In this document: positions 14,188 to 22,316 of the stretch, one piece after another
Numbering within the stretch: position 1 is the stretch's first letter
Layout: each line of letters starts with the position of its first letter
NCBI GenBank assembly: GCA_003485325.1
Contig: DMZI01000032.1
Location: forward strand, 1-22,409
DNA length: 22,409 nt
Direction: 5' to 3'
Source of the DNA: Desulfotomaculum sp.
GTDB taxonomy: Bacteria; Bacillota; Desulfotomaculia; Desulfotomaculales; Nap2-2B
The notes under the pieces: generated by a model
The model's input: only the letters and a program-made list of their open reading frames with translations
Database searches by the model: none
Told to the model about the DNA's origin: nothing
Position numbers and translations under genes: made by a program

Positions 14188-15567
14188 ATGTCTACAATAC
14201 GCTGGCGCCGGCTTCTGCCTTTAGCAATCGCAGTTGTATTGGTGGGCGGCATATTCCTGTGGGGCTACCAGCAGTATACTGTCCGTAAAAAACTTGAAGT
14301 TTCTTTAAACAATAAATATTACCGCTCATTTTATGACCTGCTGGAAAACGTTCAAAACGTCGAAGTGCTTCTTTCCAAAGTGCTTGTAGCACAGGCGCCC
14401 GAACAGGACAGCAAAATCTTTACAGAAATATGGCAGCGGGCCAATGCCGCCCAGGCAAACCTGAACCAGCTGCCGCTGACTGACATCACAACAGGCCGTA
14501 CTTCCAAGTTCTTAACCCAGGTTGGAGATTATTCTTTCACATTGCTTCAAAAAGTAGCCGCCGGGCAATCCAAGTGTCAAAAAGACTGGAATACCCTGCA
14601 AACACTGTATAAACAGACCTCAACACTGAATACCGAGCTTCAGGATACTGAAAGAAAAATTGCCGAAGGCAAACTATACTTGGGCGAACTGGCTCAGCAA
14701 ACGGGCAGGGTTGTTCAAAAAGAAGGGCCAAAGCTGGCTAACGGGAATTTCCAGAAAATCGAGGACAACCTGAAAAGCTTTCCAACATTAATCTACGACG
14801 GCCCCTTTTCAGATAAACTGGAAGAAAGAACAGCAAGAGGAATCACAGGCGCAAAAATCAATGTCTTTCAGGCAAAAACCCGTATTTTAGAGCTTGTCGA
14901 ACACCGGCCGGGAACTAAACATATGGTGGAAGGAATCCGTAAAATTGAAGGTAAAATACCCGCTTTTCAGGCCGATCTTATTTCAACGTCCGGGAGTTCC
15001 GGAGAAAAAGAAAGGCTGAGTGTAGCTGTCAGCAGGCAGGGCGGCAAACTGCTCTGGTACACTTTGTCCCGTAAAGTCGCCCCCAATAAGATAACCCTCG
15101 CCGAGGCCAGGGAAAAAGCGGTGAAGTTCCTTTCGGAGAAAGGGTACAGGAATATAACCCCCATTTATTATGAACAGGGGGCAAGAATGGTTGTATTCAA
15201 CTTTGCCGCAATACAGAACGGGGTAATCCTTTATCCTGATCAAATCAAAGTAACAGTCGCCCTGGATAACGGCCAAATCCTCGGAATCGAGGCAACGGAT
15301 TACCTGATGTCTCACCATCAACGGGTCATTCCCAAGCCCGCCCTGACGCTAGCCCAGGCCAGGGGGAAACTGAGCCCCCATCTTACAAAAATCAGCGGCG
15401 GCCGCCTGACCTTAATCCCCAGGGGAACGGCCAACGAAGTGCTGGCCTATGAATTCCGGGGTGAACTTGATCAAGATACCTTCCTAATTTACATAAATGC
15501 GGCAAACGGAAAAGAAGAGCAGGTATTGCGGCTGGTAAGAAACAAAGAAGGAATCCTGAGTTTTTAA
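14188..15567 (+). CDS. ypeB: Germination protein YpeB (PepSY domains)
   Basis: The product is 459 residues long and mutually stabilises SleB at the spore inner membrane and cortex. A membrane anchor (about 8-26) precedes a long helical, Gln-rich region (30-190) with YpeB features (NVEVLLSKVLVAQ, TLNTELQDTERKIAEGKLYL). The C-terminal third has PepSY-like repeats (about 300-370 and 380-455: ITLAEAREKAVKFL and LTLAQARGKL). The start is set by GGGGGGAG 8 nt before the ATG. It ends the sleB-ypeB operon at a strong bidirectional terminator. Length agrees with Bacillus YpeB (about 450). Confidence 0.94.
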   Translation: MSTIRWRRLLPLAIAVVLVGGIFLWGYQQYTVRKKLEVSLNNKYYRSFYDLLENVQNVEVLLSKVLVAQAPEQDSKIFTEIWQRANAAQANLNQLPLTDITTGRTSKFLTQVGDYSFTLLQKVAAGQSKCQKDWNTLQTLYKQTSTLNTELQDTERKIAEGKLYLGELAQQTGRVVQKEGPKLANGNFQKIEDNLKSFPTLIYDGPFSDKLEERTARGITGAKINVFQAKTRILELVEHRPGTKHMVEGIRKIEGKIPAFQADLISTSGSSGEKERLSVAVSRQGGKLLWYTLSRKVAPNKITLAEAREKAVKFLSEKGYRNITPIYYEQGARMVVFNFAAIQNGVILYPDQIKVTVALDNGQILGIEATDYLMSHHQRVIPKPALTLAQARGKLSPHLTKISGGRLTLIPRGTANEVLAYEFRGELDQDTFLIYINAANGKEEQVLRLVRNKEGILSF

Positions 15568-15573
15568 GTCAGT

Positions 15574-15611
15574 AAAAAAGAGGACCTCTACCGTAAGAGG
15601 GCCTCTTTTTT
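15574..15611. terminator. Bidirectional terminator between ypeB and dsrC
   Basis: AAAAAAGAGG and CCTCTTTTTT pair, then an A-G mismatch, then CCTCT/AGAGG, around a small loop. T-runs on both strands allow it to end ypeB on the plus strand and dsrC on the minus strand. Confidence 0.9.
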
Positions 15612-15619
15612 ATTCTATT

Positions 15620-15937
15620 CTATACGCATCCGATTGGTTTGGGCAAACCCGCCGTTTTGCAGGCACCTTTGGCCGGCCCGGATGGAAACAATTCATAAAT
15701 ATATTTCAGGTTAAAGCCGGTTTCTTTACAAAGCTTTCTAATCATTGGCGCAACCTGGAAGTTTAAATAGTATTCTCTTATATAACTAACAACTTTCCAG
15801 TGATCATCACTGAGTTCAGTAATGCCTTCCGTGGCCGCGAGGGCAGCGGCAATGTCCCTGTCCCAGGAATTCGGGTCTTTAATAAAGCCATCATCATCCA
15901 CTTCTATTTCCCTGTTGCCGATCTTAATTGCTGACAT
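15620..15937 (-). CDS. dsrC: DsrC, sulfur-carrier partner of dissimilatory sulfite reductase
   Basis: This 105-residue DsrC/TusE-family protein keeps both functional cysteines of the C-terminal arm: Cys93 in KGACKTAGLPKP and the penultimate Cys104 (GCV). Having both, 11 residues apart, marks true DsrC, which carries sulfite-derived sulfur as a trisulfide between DsrAB and the membrane complex; TusE has only the last one. This suggests a sulfite or sulfate reduction pathway in the host, although no other dsr gene is in the window. A perfect AGGAGG precedes the ATG. It is the last gene of a minus-strand run, 49 nt after murA, so it may be cotranscribed with murA or have its own promoter. Confidence 0.93.
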   Translation of the reverse strand: MSAIKIGNREIEVDDDGFIKDPNSWDRDIAAALAATEGITELSDDHWKVVSYIREYYLNFQVAPMIRKLCKETGFNLKYIYELFPSGPAKGACKTAGLPKPIGCV

Positions 15938-15986
15938 TAAAAAACCTCCTAAAAAGAAAAGCCATTTTGGTTAAGTTCAACATAGA

Positions 15987-17240
15987 TTAAGACCTGAAGA
16001 CCGAGCCCCCGAGAGAAGATAATTTATCTTCCAACTTATAATAGCCCCTGTCAATGTAATCCGAACCGCTTATTTCCGTTTCCCCTTCAGCCATCAATCC
16101 GGCGACAACTAAAGCTGCCCCGGCTCTTAAATCAGTAGCTCTGACCTGTGCACCGTATAATTTAGGTACGCCCCTGATTAATGCCATCCTGCCCTTTACT
16201 TTAATGGCGGCGCCCATGCGCCTGAGTTCGTCAGCAACGCGAAAACGGTTTTCAAAAATATTTTCAATAATTTCACTTGTACCGGGCGCAGTCGATAGCA
16301 AAGTCATCATCTGTGACTGGAGATCGGTCGGGAAACCGGGGTAAGGCATTGTTTTTATGTCCAGGGAACGCAGGTCATCAACTACCCTTATCCTGAGAGA
16401 ATCCTCCTCTTCGATAACCTCTAATCCGGCCTCGCGCAGCTTTGCGCTTAAGGGTTCTACATGAAGCGGAATAACATTTTCCAGTTTAATATCACCGCCC
16501 GTAGCTGCGGCGGCAATCATAAAAGTACCTGCTTCTATGCGATCGGGTATAACATTGTAATGCGTACACCCGTTTAAGTATTCTACTCCCTCTATCTTGA
16601 TAATATCAGTGCCTGCGCCTCTGACCTTCCCGCCAAGGCAGTTCAAAAAACTGGCCAGGTCAACTATTTCCGGTTCTTTGGCGCAATTTTCAATAACGGT
16701 TTGTCCCCTGGCGAGGCATGCCGCCATCATGATATTTTCGGTCGCCCCCACACTTGGAAAATCCAAATAAACCCTGGCCCCCTTAAGATGGCCTGCTTCC
16801 GCCTTCATGATTCCTTTTTCAAGAACCATTCTTGCTCCTAAAGCGGCAAAACCTTTAAAGTGAAGATCCATGGGCCTTAAACCTATATCACATCCACCCG
16901 GCAGGCATATTTCAGCACGGCCGAAACGGGCAAGCATAGGTCCAATGAGCAGGTTGGATGCCCTTAATTTTTTCGCCAGCGCGTATGTTGGCATTCCTGT
17001 GTAGGCGTCCGGCATGGATATTGTCAAAGAGTCGTCTTCCGTCCATTTTAAAACAGCGCCGATACTTTTAATAAGTTCCGTCATAACCCGAAGATCTTCG
17101 ATCTTGGGTATGTTTTCAAGCGATACGTCGCTTTGTGCCATAACTGAAGCGCATAATATAGCCAGCGCAGCATTCTTGGCGCCGCTAACCCGGACTCTCC
17201 CTGAAAGTACTCTACCACCCCTGACTACAAGCTTACTCAC
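15987..17240 (-). CDS. murA: UDP-N-acetylglucosamine 1-carboxyvinyltransferase (MurA)
   Basis: This 417-residue EPSP-synthase-fold enzyme transfers enolpyruvate from PEP to UDP-GlcNAc, the first committed step of peptidoglycan synthesis. Lys22-Asn23 (SGAKNAAL) bind substrate, and Cys117 in CLPGGCDIGLRPMDLHFKGF is the active-site cysteine. Having Cys rather than Asp at this site predicts fosfomycin sensitivity, as in most MurA. It starts at a GTG with GGGAGG 7 nt upstream. It lies 40 nt after a membrane-anchored HExxH peptidase on the same strand. Firmicutes often have two MurA paralogues; which one this is cannot be told here. Confidence 0.97.
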   Translation of the reverse strand: MSKLVVRGGRVLSGRVRVSGAKNAALAILCASVMAQSDVSLENIPKIEDLRVMTELIKSIGAVLKWTEDDSLTISMPDAYTGMPTYALAKKLRASNLLIGPMLARFGRAEICLPGGCDIGLRPMDLHFKGFAALGARMVLEKGIMKAEAGHLKGARVYLDFPSVGATENIMMAACLARGQTVIENCAKEPEIVDLASFLNCLGGKVRGAGTDIIKIEGVEYLNGCTHYNVIPDRIEAGTFMIAAAATGGDIKLENVIPLHVEPLSAKLREAGLEVIEEEDSLRIRVVDDLRSLDIKTMPYPGFPTDLQSQMMTLLSTAPGTSEIIENIFENRFRVADELRRMGAAIKVKGRMALIRGVPKLYGAQVRATDLRAGAALVVAGLMAEGETEISGSDYIDRGYYKLEDKLSSLGGSVFRS

Positions 17241-17280
17241 TAAAGGGCCTCCCGCAGATTACCGAATTACTCTTTATCCC

Positions 17281-18219
17281 TCAAAAGGTTTGAAGAGGTT
17301 CTGACTGTTTGCTAAAACCCCTTTTAAAAACCCAACTCTCCCAATCAGATTGAAATTCTTCAAGGTTCACTCCCAATACTTTATCCATTGCTTTACTTAT
17401 ACTACCACCACCTGCCAGCACATTCAAGATTTGATGTATACTATCCGGCCCATATTCCTGTTCCAAATACTGGATCGCAGAAAAACATTGCCGGTAAGCA
17501 AGAACCTGGTCAGGCAGATTGTCAAAGTCCCTGTCCATTTTTCTAAAATCATACGGCGATTTTTTATCAAGAGAATAGTCCCCTCCGCCAAACTGAAAAC
17601 CGGTCAGCTTATACTCTTCATTCTGAGCAACTCCTTCAGTAAACCAGCGGGGTATATTACCTTCTGTTACTTTGTCCAAAACAAGGTGAGTTAACTCATG
17701 CGCCATAGGCCCTGAATTCATGAAGACACTTTCCATTTGTGCCGGGTCCCCCGGTAAAATCCATACCTGGGGGGCCAGCACGCGTATTACCCCGGCATGA
17801 TATGCCCCCATCGCGCTTATACTCGCAGGCCAGCCAAAAAAGCCGTTAAGCTCCTGACGGGAAGAATAGACGACTACAACCAGTGGTTTCGTGCTTTTAA
17901 AATCGTAATCATTGGCTACGGAATTATAATAGCGCTCTGCAGTTTTAAGCACAATCCGGGCCCCTTCGAGATCGTCTTTATTATACTTGACAAAAAAATG
18001 TTCACCTGCTAAAGCCGGCATGTCGCAGGTATTGAGCAGAACCTGAATACGACTGGCCTCCCAGAATAAACTGCGGGCGTATCCCCTTATTTCGGAAGGG
18101 ACTCTGATTAATAAGGCTATAATAACTGTTAGAACAACAGTAAAAAATTTTACAAATACGGATGGGGATAAACACTTGCCGGAAAGCATTTGATGATTTG
18201 CAAAAGAAGTTATGCTCAT
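17281..18219 (-). CDS. Membrane-anchored HExxH metallopeptidase (peptidase MA-like)
   Basis: The 312-residue product has a membrane segment at about 20-40, so the rest is probably extracytoplasmic. A zinc-peptidase motif reads MAHELTHLVLDK with His174 and His178 as ligands and Glu175 as catalyst; RWFTEGVAQNEEY supplies the likely third ligand, Glu195. This layout fits the peptidase MA family, gluzincin-like proteins of unknown substrate common in clostridia. The conserved C-terminal stretch (GPDSIHQILNVLAGGGS, LEEFQSDWESWV) is typical. An AGAAAGG site precedes the ATG. It lies between a TPR membrane protein (48 nt upstream) and murA (40 nt downstream), so an envelope role is plausible. Confidence 0.82.
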   Translation of the reverse strand: MSITSFANHQMLSGKCLSPSVFVKFFTVVLTVIIALLIRVPSEIRGYARSLFWEASRIQVLLNTCDMPALAGEHFFVKYNKDDLEGARIVLKTAERYYNSVANDYDFKSTKPLVVVVYSSRQELNGFFGWPASISAMGAYHAGVIRVLAPQVWILPGDPAQMESVFMNSGPMAHELTHLVLDKVTEGNIPRWFTEGVAQNEEYKLTGFQFGGGDYSLDKKSPYDFRKMDRDFDNLPDQVLAYRQCFSAIQYLEQEYGPDSIHQILNVLAGGGSISKAMDKVLGVNLEEFQSDWESWVFKRGFSKQSEPLQTF

Positions 18220-18267
18220 TTTTTACCTTTCTAATCAACTAAGTAATTAATCAAATATCTAGTTGAA

Positions 18268-18864
18268 CTAACCGGTGGCCGGTAAATTTCCCTTCCACTC
18301 ATCGATCATCTGCATTGCCTTGGCTTTCTCGTCACTGTCTTTAGTCATCGAAATATAGTTTTCAATATCCTGGATACCCTTTTTATAATCCTTCTTGCCT
18401 TCGGCCAAAACTATTCCGCGATAGTAATAAGCATTTTCATTTCCCGGGTGGCGTTTTATTTCATTTTCCAGGTACCGTATTGTTTTATCAAACTCACCCT
18501 GCAGAAAACCCATCGCAGCCAGTTCCAGAACTAAATCACCGTCATCCGGGTTTTTTTGAACAGCCCGTTCATACATACCAAAGGCGTCTTTAAACCGCCC
18601 CTCGTCTGCATAAGCCCTGGCCAATTCGATCAACGCCACTGCATTGTCCGGATTGCTCTTTACACTGGCTTCCAGGCTTTTAATATCTTGCAGCGTTACA
18701 TTTTGTTTCTCTTCTTCCACAGGCTGGGTCAGACTTGAGCCCCCGGTTATCCAGACAACTGACGAACCGATCAAACCGACAGATAAAACCACGGCCAGAA
18801 TAATGAAAACAATCTTTTGCTTATTCCTGCGCTTTTCATGGTAGTTAGTCTTTTTTTTAGGCAT
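18268..18864 (-). CDS. Membrane-anchored tetratricopeptide repeat protein
   Basis: The 198-residue product has a basic N-terminus (KKKTNYHEKRRNKQK), one membrane segment (about 17-38), and a soluble part with two to three TPR motifs: NPDNAVALIELARAYADEGR, FKDAFGMYERAVQKNPDDGD, and HPGNENAYYYRGIVLAEGKK. TPR modules mediate protein contacts; the partner is unknown. A perfect AAGGAGG lies before the ATG. It heads a minus-strand run with the HExxH peptidase, murA and dsrC, spaced 40-50 nt apart. Repeat copy B lies immediately upstream of its ribosome site. Confidence 0.85.
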   Translation of the reverse strand: MPKKKTNYHEKRRNKQKIVFIILAVVLSVGLIGSSVVWITGGSSLTQPVEEEKQNVTLQDIKSLEASVKSNPDNAVALIELARAYADEGRFKDAFGMYERAVQKNPDDGDLVLELAAMGFLQGEFDKTIRYLENEIKRHPGNENAYYYRGIVLAEGKKDYKKGIQDIENYISMTKDSDEKAKAMQMIDEWKGNLPATG

Positions 18865-18878
18865 ACGTCCTCCTTAAC

Positions 18879-19025
18879 CTACCTGAAAATTAATTTGCAT
18901 TAGGAAGGTCAACTGCCCACGTGCTCATGTTCGCCTCTTACAAAATTGCGCTTAAGGCATTGACCTTCCTTTATTGATGAATTTTCTTCCTTCTGTGGCG
19001 TCTCTTTTAGCGGTATGGATGTCTA
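18879..19025. repeat. Structured dispersed repeat, copy B (uninterrupted)
   Basis: It matches copy A (369-632) from CTACCTGAAAATTAA to ATGGATGTCTA, without the 107-bp insertion. Arms 18902-18917 and 18956-18970 form a 15-bp stem broken only by one bulged C, with a 38-nt loop. It exactly fills the space between the maturase stop codon and the TPR gene, and could act as a transcript boundary between them. Confidence 0.78.
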
Positions 19026-19026
19026 T

Positions 19027-20409
19027 TTAAACCTCTACGCAATTTATCCCATTATTTTCTTTCATTGCCTGATAAGCCTTTAAATAAAGGGCGCATTCCA
19101 GGCGTTTTTTGATTATCCGGCAGGCAAGTTGATCGGGTTTGTAAATTGAGCCGTTAAACAAATGCGCGTTCGCATGGCAGCCTCCACTGCAGTAGTTCCT
19201 GGCCCAGCAAGACCCGCAGCCTTCCTTCTTATAAACATGGGCATCGCGGAACAATTGCCGTAAATCCTCCCGGACCACCCCGGAATTCACATCACCCATT
19301 AAAAAACCCTCACGGCCGGCAAACTGGTGGCAGGGATAAAGATCTCCCCCTCTGGTTACGGACAGATATTCAAAGCCCGCGCCGCAACCCCCCAAACGCT
19401 TGGGCAGGCAAACTCCTTCATCAAAATCAATATTGAAGTGGTAAAAATCTACTTCTTGTCCTTCATCCAGCCGTGAAATTATCTCTCTGGTCAGTTTTTC
19501 GTATTCCTGCTCTAGAACAGGAAGGTCTTCTTCCGTCAGAGCATAATCCTCCTGGGCATGGGCTATCACAGGTTCCACAGACACTTTGCTGAACCCCTGC
19601 CCGAACATATAGGTTACATCACCGGCGAAATCAAGATTGTAAGCTGTATAAGTCCCTCTCAGGTAATAATTTACCCCGGGGTGAGCTTGAATAAATTCCA
19701 AAATGTTTTTAAAAACTGATTGATAAGACCCTTTTCCGTTCGGGAAAACCCTCATCTGGTCATGGACTTGAGGACGCCCGTCGAGGCTAAGGATTACGCT
19801 GATCTGGTTTTCGTACAGGTAATCCCCTATTTCTCTGGTAAGCCCCAATGCATTTGTAGTCACTGTAAAATTAATTTCTTTGCCAAGCGCCAAAGATCTT
19901 TTCCTGCCATAAGAAACAAGACTCTTAAGCACAGGAAAATTCAACAAAGGCTCGCCGCCGAAAAAATCTACTTCTATTCTGCGGCGGTGTCCGGAAGCGG
20001 TCAAAAGAAAATCTATTGCCTGAGCGCCTACTTCCTCTGTCATCAATCCGGCGGATCCCGTTAAAGAAACATTGGGTCTTGCAAAGCAATACCTGCATTG
20101 CAGGTTGCACTTATCAGAAAGGAATAAACATAAGGCTTTTATAACCCGGTGGTCAGGTTGTTCCCAGGAACCGTTAAAAGGATCCCCGGTAAATAAAAAA
20201 CCTTGTTCAACCAGGAGTTCAATCTCCCCCACAGCTTGCTCGATTTCATGCTTTGGATGCAGGGCAGAGTATTTATTGACGAGTTCTTCACACTTGCCCG
20301 GAATGTACCCGTCTAAAACATCCCAGGCCACTTCACTTACCGAATGCAGGGCTCCGCTGTTGACATCGAGCACAAGCCTTGTCCCATCAAAAATAAATTT
20401 ATGGATCAT
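19027..20409 (-). CDS. Radical SAM maturase of the SCIFF peptide (SPASM domain, CteB-like)
   Basis: This 460-residue radical SAM/SPASM enzyme should install a thioether crosslink in the SCIFF peptide encoded just upstream. The N-terminal peptide-recognition region reads MIHKFIFDGTRLVLDVNSGA, typical of SCIFF maturases. The radical SAM cluster motif CNLQCRYC gives Cys101, Cys105 and Cys108. FFGGEPLLN (149-157) helps bind SAM. The SPASM region has Cys334, Cys342, Cys360, Cys398, Cys401, Cys407, Cys411 and Cys430 for two auxiliary Fe-S clusters. The start lies 21 nt after the SCIFF stop and lacks a strong ribosome site, which suggests translational coupling. The pair is nearly universal in clostridial-type Firmicutes. 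The cysteine set looks complete, so the enzyme is probably active. Confidence 0.94.
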   Translation of the reverse strand: MIHKFIFDGTRLVLDVNSGALHSVSEVAWDVLDGYIPGKCEELVNKYSALHPKHEIEQAVGEIELLVEQGFLFTGDPFNGSWEQPDHRVIKALCLFLSDKCNLQCRYCFARPNVSLTGSAGLMTEEVGAQAIDFLLTASGHRRRIEVDFFGGEPLLNFPVLKSLVSYGRKRSLALGKEINFTVTTNALGLTREIGDYLYENQISVILSLDGRPQVHDQMRVFPNGKGSYQSVFKNILEFIQAHPGVNYYLRGTYTAYNLDFAGDVTYMFGQGFSKVSVEPVIAHAQEDYALTEEDLPVLEQEYEKLTREIISRLDEGQEVDFYHFNIDFDEGVCLPKRLGGCGAGFEYLSVTRGGDLYPCHQFAGREGFLMGDVNSGVVREDLRQLFRDAHVYKKEGCGSCWARNYCSGGCHANAHLFNGSIYKPDQLACRIIKKRLECALYLKAYQAMKENNGINCVEV

Positions 20410-20430
20410 TGATTTATCTAAATACCAGGT

Positions 20431-20583
20431 CTATTTATTCTTTTTTTTAAGACATGTCTGATTGCTGACCGTAATAGATGTCTTGCACGCAGACTGACAG
20501 GACGTCTGGCATTCACCGCATCCGCGGCCTTCAATCGCTTTGGTCAGGTATGGTCCCGTTATGGTTTTGATGTGCTTATACAT
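20431..20583 (-). CDS. SCIFF ribosomally made peptide precursor, with one of six cysteines replaced
   Basis: The 50-residue peptide begins MYKHIKTITGPYLTKAIEGR and continues GCGECQTSCQSACKTSITVS, then NQTCLKKKNK. This is the SCIFF family ('six cysteines in forty-five residues'). Cysteines are at 22, 25, 29, 33 and 44; the usual cysteine of KTSCTV is Ile37 here (codon ATT). In the Clostridium thermocellum homologue CteA the enzyme links Cys32 to Thr37; the equivalent pair here, Cys33 and Thr38, is kept with the same spacing. AGGGGG upstream is a fair ribosome site for the ATG at 20583. The function of mature SCIFF is unknown. The Lys-rich end KKKNK comes from an A-rich run. Confidence 0.92.
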   Translation of the reverse strand: MYKHIKTITGPYLTKAIEGRGCGECQTSCQSACKTSITVSNQTCLKKKNK

Positions 20584-20633
20584 ATTGATTTTCTACCCCC
20601 TGATCAACAATATGCTAAAATGCTACCTCTAAA

Positions 20634-20662
20634 ATTATACTAGCGGGTATGGGAAAATACAA
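20634..20662 (-). promoter_or_regulatory. Promoter of the SCIFF-maturase operon
   Basis: On the minus strand there is TTGTAT (20662-20657), a 17-nt spacer and a perfect TATAAT (20639-20634), about 50 nt before the SCIFF start. It is back to back with a plus-strand promoter at 20681. Confidence 0.72.
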
Positions 20663-20680
20663 TAAATAAAACATTCTCTA

Positions 20681-20708
20681 TTGCTTTTCATACTATATAA
20701 TATATAAT
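20681..20708 (+). promoter_or_regulatory. Probable promoter of the DUF2007-Sir2 operon
   Basis: TTGCTT (20681-20686), a 16-nt spacer and TATAAT (20703-20708). The surrounding tract is very AT-rich, so other -10 choices exist. The leader to the ATG is about 60 nt. Confidence 0.5.
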
Positions 20709-20773
20709 AATTTATAATAATTAGGCAATATACTGAATATTCTATTAGAATTAGAACAGGAGCAGCTCTGACA

Positions 20774-21007
20774 ATGAAATGGGTAAAATTAGTTGTTGCC
20801 GCAAATGAACTTGAAGCAGATATTATTTGCAGCCTCCTGGAGAATGAATCTATTCCTACAGAAAGAAGGCACAAGGGGATTAACCTAAAAGTAATTATGG
20901 GGTTGGCAGTCGAAACGGAAATTTTAGTGCCGGAGGATAAAAAAGAAGAAGCTCAGCAGATTCTAAGCGCTTTTTCCAGCCAGGAGATAGGAGGTGTAAT
21001 ACTATGA
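20774..21007 (+). CDS. DUF2007-family small protein
   Basis: This 77-residue cytoplasmic protein has the layout of the DUF2007 (putative signal-transducing) family: WVKLVVAANELEADIICSLL, then ENESIPTERRH, then ETEILVPEDKKEEAQQILSA. It resembles a ferredoxin-like or ACT-like small domain; its role is unknown. An AGGAG site lies 12 nt before the ATG, somewhat far. Its stop overlaps the sir2 start (ATGA, 21004-21007), so the two are translationally coupled and probably functionally linked. Confidence 0.8.
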   Translation: MKWVKLVVAANELEADIICSLLENESIPTERRHKGINLKVIMGLAVETEILVPEDKKEEAQQILSAFSSQEIGGVIL

Positions 21008-21753
21008 TTCCGATTGACTCTGCAGCAGCCGAAATTTTCGCAGCGGCAAACAATACAATCGCTCTTACAGGGGCTGGTATTTCGGTTGCCAGCGGAATAC
21101 CCCATTTCAGAGGGTGCGGCGGGATATGGGAAAACTATGATCCGGAAGAGTATGGGACGATTCAGGCTTTTCAGCGGAATCCCGCTAAAGTCTGGATCGC
21201 TTTAAAGATTTTTTGTGATATTATGGATAAGGCCAGGCCCAACCCCGCTCATTTTGCCCTGGCCAGTCTTGAAAAACTTGGATATCTGCGGACTATCATC
21301 ACTCAAAACATAGACGGGCTGCACCAGGAAGCGGGAAGCAACAACGTTATTGAGTTTCACGGCAATAACAGGTGGCTTGTCTGCCAAAAATGCGGGAAAC
21401 GATACCCGAATACGGAAGTTGTGATTGATCTGCTTCCTCCGCTGTGCGTCTGCGGAGGGGTGTTGAAGCCCGACGTTGTGCTTTTCGGTGAGATAATACC
21501 GCGTGAAGCTCTTTATAGCTCTTATCTGGAAGCGAATAACTGCAGTGTGGTTATTGTTATTGGAACCTCCGCCGCTGTTGAGCCTGCGGCAAGCATACCC
21601 CGCATTGCAAGCAGGGCAGGGGCAAAAATAATAGAAATAAACCCCGAGGAAGAAATGCCTTCAGATATTCACTTGAGCGGATTCGCTGAAGAAGTATTGC
21701 CAATTTTGCTCGAGAAAATCAACCGTCTTTCAATTCAACAAGATGCGTTATAG
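21004..21753 (+). CDS. NAD-dependent protein deacylase, Sir2 family
   Basis: This 249-residue sirtuin removes acyl groups from lysine with NAD as co-substrate. Motifs appear in order: GAGISVASGIPHFRG (23-37), TQNIDGLH (100-107), the catalytic His119 in EFHG, a zinc site CQKC...CVC (Cys127, Cys130, Cys148, Cys150), PDVVLFGE (156-163), and VIGTSAAVEPA (186-196). The usual Asp of GIPDFRG is His34 here, a change near the NAD pocket that may or may not matter. AGGAGGT lies 8 nt before the ATG, which overlaps the DUF2007 stop. Its 3' end overlaps ispF on the other strand by 35 bp. Confidence 0.93.
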   Translation: MIPIDSAAAEIFAAANNTIALTGAGISVASGIPHFRGCGGIWENYDPEEYGTIQAFQRNPAKVWIALKIFCDIMDKARPNPAHFALASLEKLGYLRTIITQNIDGLHQEAGSNNVIEFHGNNRWLVCQKCGKRYPNTEVVIDLLPPLCVCGGVLKPDVVLFGEIIPREALYSSYLEANNCSVVIVIGTSAAVEPAASIPRIASRAGAKIIEINPEEEMPSDIHLSGFAEEVLPILLEKINRLSIQQDAL

Positions 21754-22207
21754 CCCAGGCAGCTATCCCTTCTCCAGTCCCTGTAAAACCAAGCCCTTCA
21801 GTCGTAGTCGCCTTTACGTTTACTTGTTTGTTGCTGATTGCCAGGATACCGGCAATTTTCTTTTCCATTGAGGGAAGGTAACCGGCCAGGGTTGGTTTTT
21901 CCGCTGCTATAACCGCATCTATATTACCCACTGAAAGCCCTTCCCTGGTCAGTATCCGCCCAACCTCGTCCAGCAAAAAAAGACTCGAAACACCCTTGTA
22001 ACCGGGATCGGTATTGGGGAAGTGTCTTCCTATGTCTCCTTCGCCCGCGGCTCCCAGAAGAGCATCCATTACCGCATGTATAAGCACATCAGCGTCCGAA
22101 TGACCATCCAGGCCCTTTTCAAAAGGTATTGTTAACCCTCCCAGGATCAGGAGACGGCCTGTTACCAATCTGTGTACATCATAGCCAAAACCCACCCTTA
22201 GTGACAT
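21719..22207 (-). CDS. ispF: 2-C-methyl-D-erythritol 2,4-cyclodiphosphate synthase (IspF)
   Basis: The 162-residue product catalyses the fifth step of the MEP isoprenoid pathway, forming the cyclodiphosphate in a trimer with zinc. GFGYDVHRL supplies Asp10 and His12, and GHSDADVLIHAVMDAL supplies His44. DIGRHFPNTDP, AAEKPTLAGY and the C-terminal VKATTTEGLGFTGTGEGIAA are all diagnostic. The frame continues upstream to 22297, but the ATG at 22207 has GGGAGG 6 nt upstream and gives the normal family N-terminus. It converges with sir2 and the 3' ends overlap. IspD often lies next to IspF; it is not within the 200 nt visible upstream. Confidence 0.96.
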   Translation of the reverse strand: MSLRVGFGYDVHRLVTGRLLILGGLTIPFEKGLDGHSDADVLIHAVMDALLGAAGEGDIGRHFPNTDPGYKGVSSLFLLDEVGRILTREGLSVGNIDAVIAAEKPTLAGYLPSMEKKIAGILAISNKQVNVKATTTEGLGFTGTGEGIAAWAITHLVELKDG

Positions 22208-22273
22208 TCGTATCCTCCCAAACAGTCCTGAAAATAAGTGTCCGATAGGCACGGCATTGTCACCGCTTACTCC

Positions 22274-22316
22274 GGTGCTCCGCTCCAACAGCAGCACGGC
22301 TCGCTTCGGACCGGAC
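22274..22316. repeat. GC-rich patch related to 660-716
   Basis: GGTGCTCCG (22274-22282) and CGGCTCGCTTCGGACCGGAC (22297-22316) match a similar pair near 671-714. It lies upstream of ispF. The rest of the segment to the end of the window holds a TATAAT on the minus strand (about 22367-22372) that may belong to an ispF promoter, but its -35 is not clear. Confidence 0.4.
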
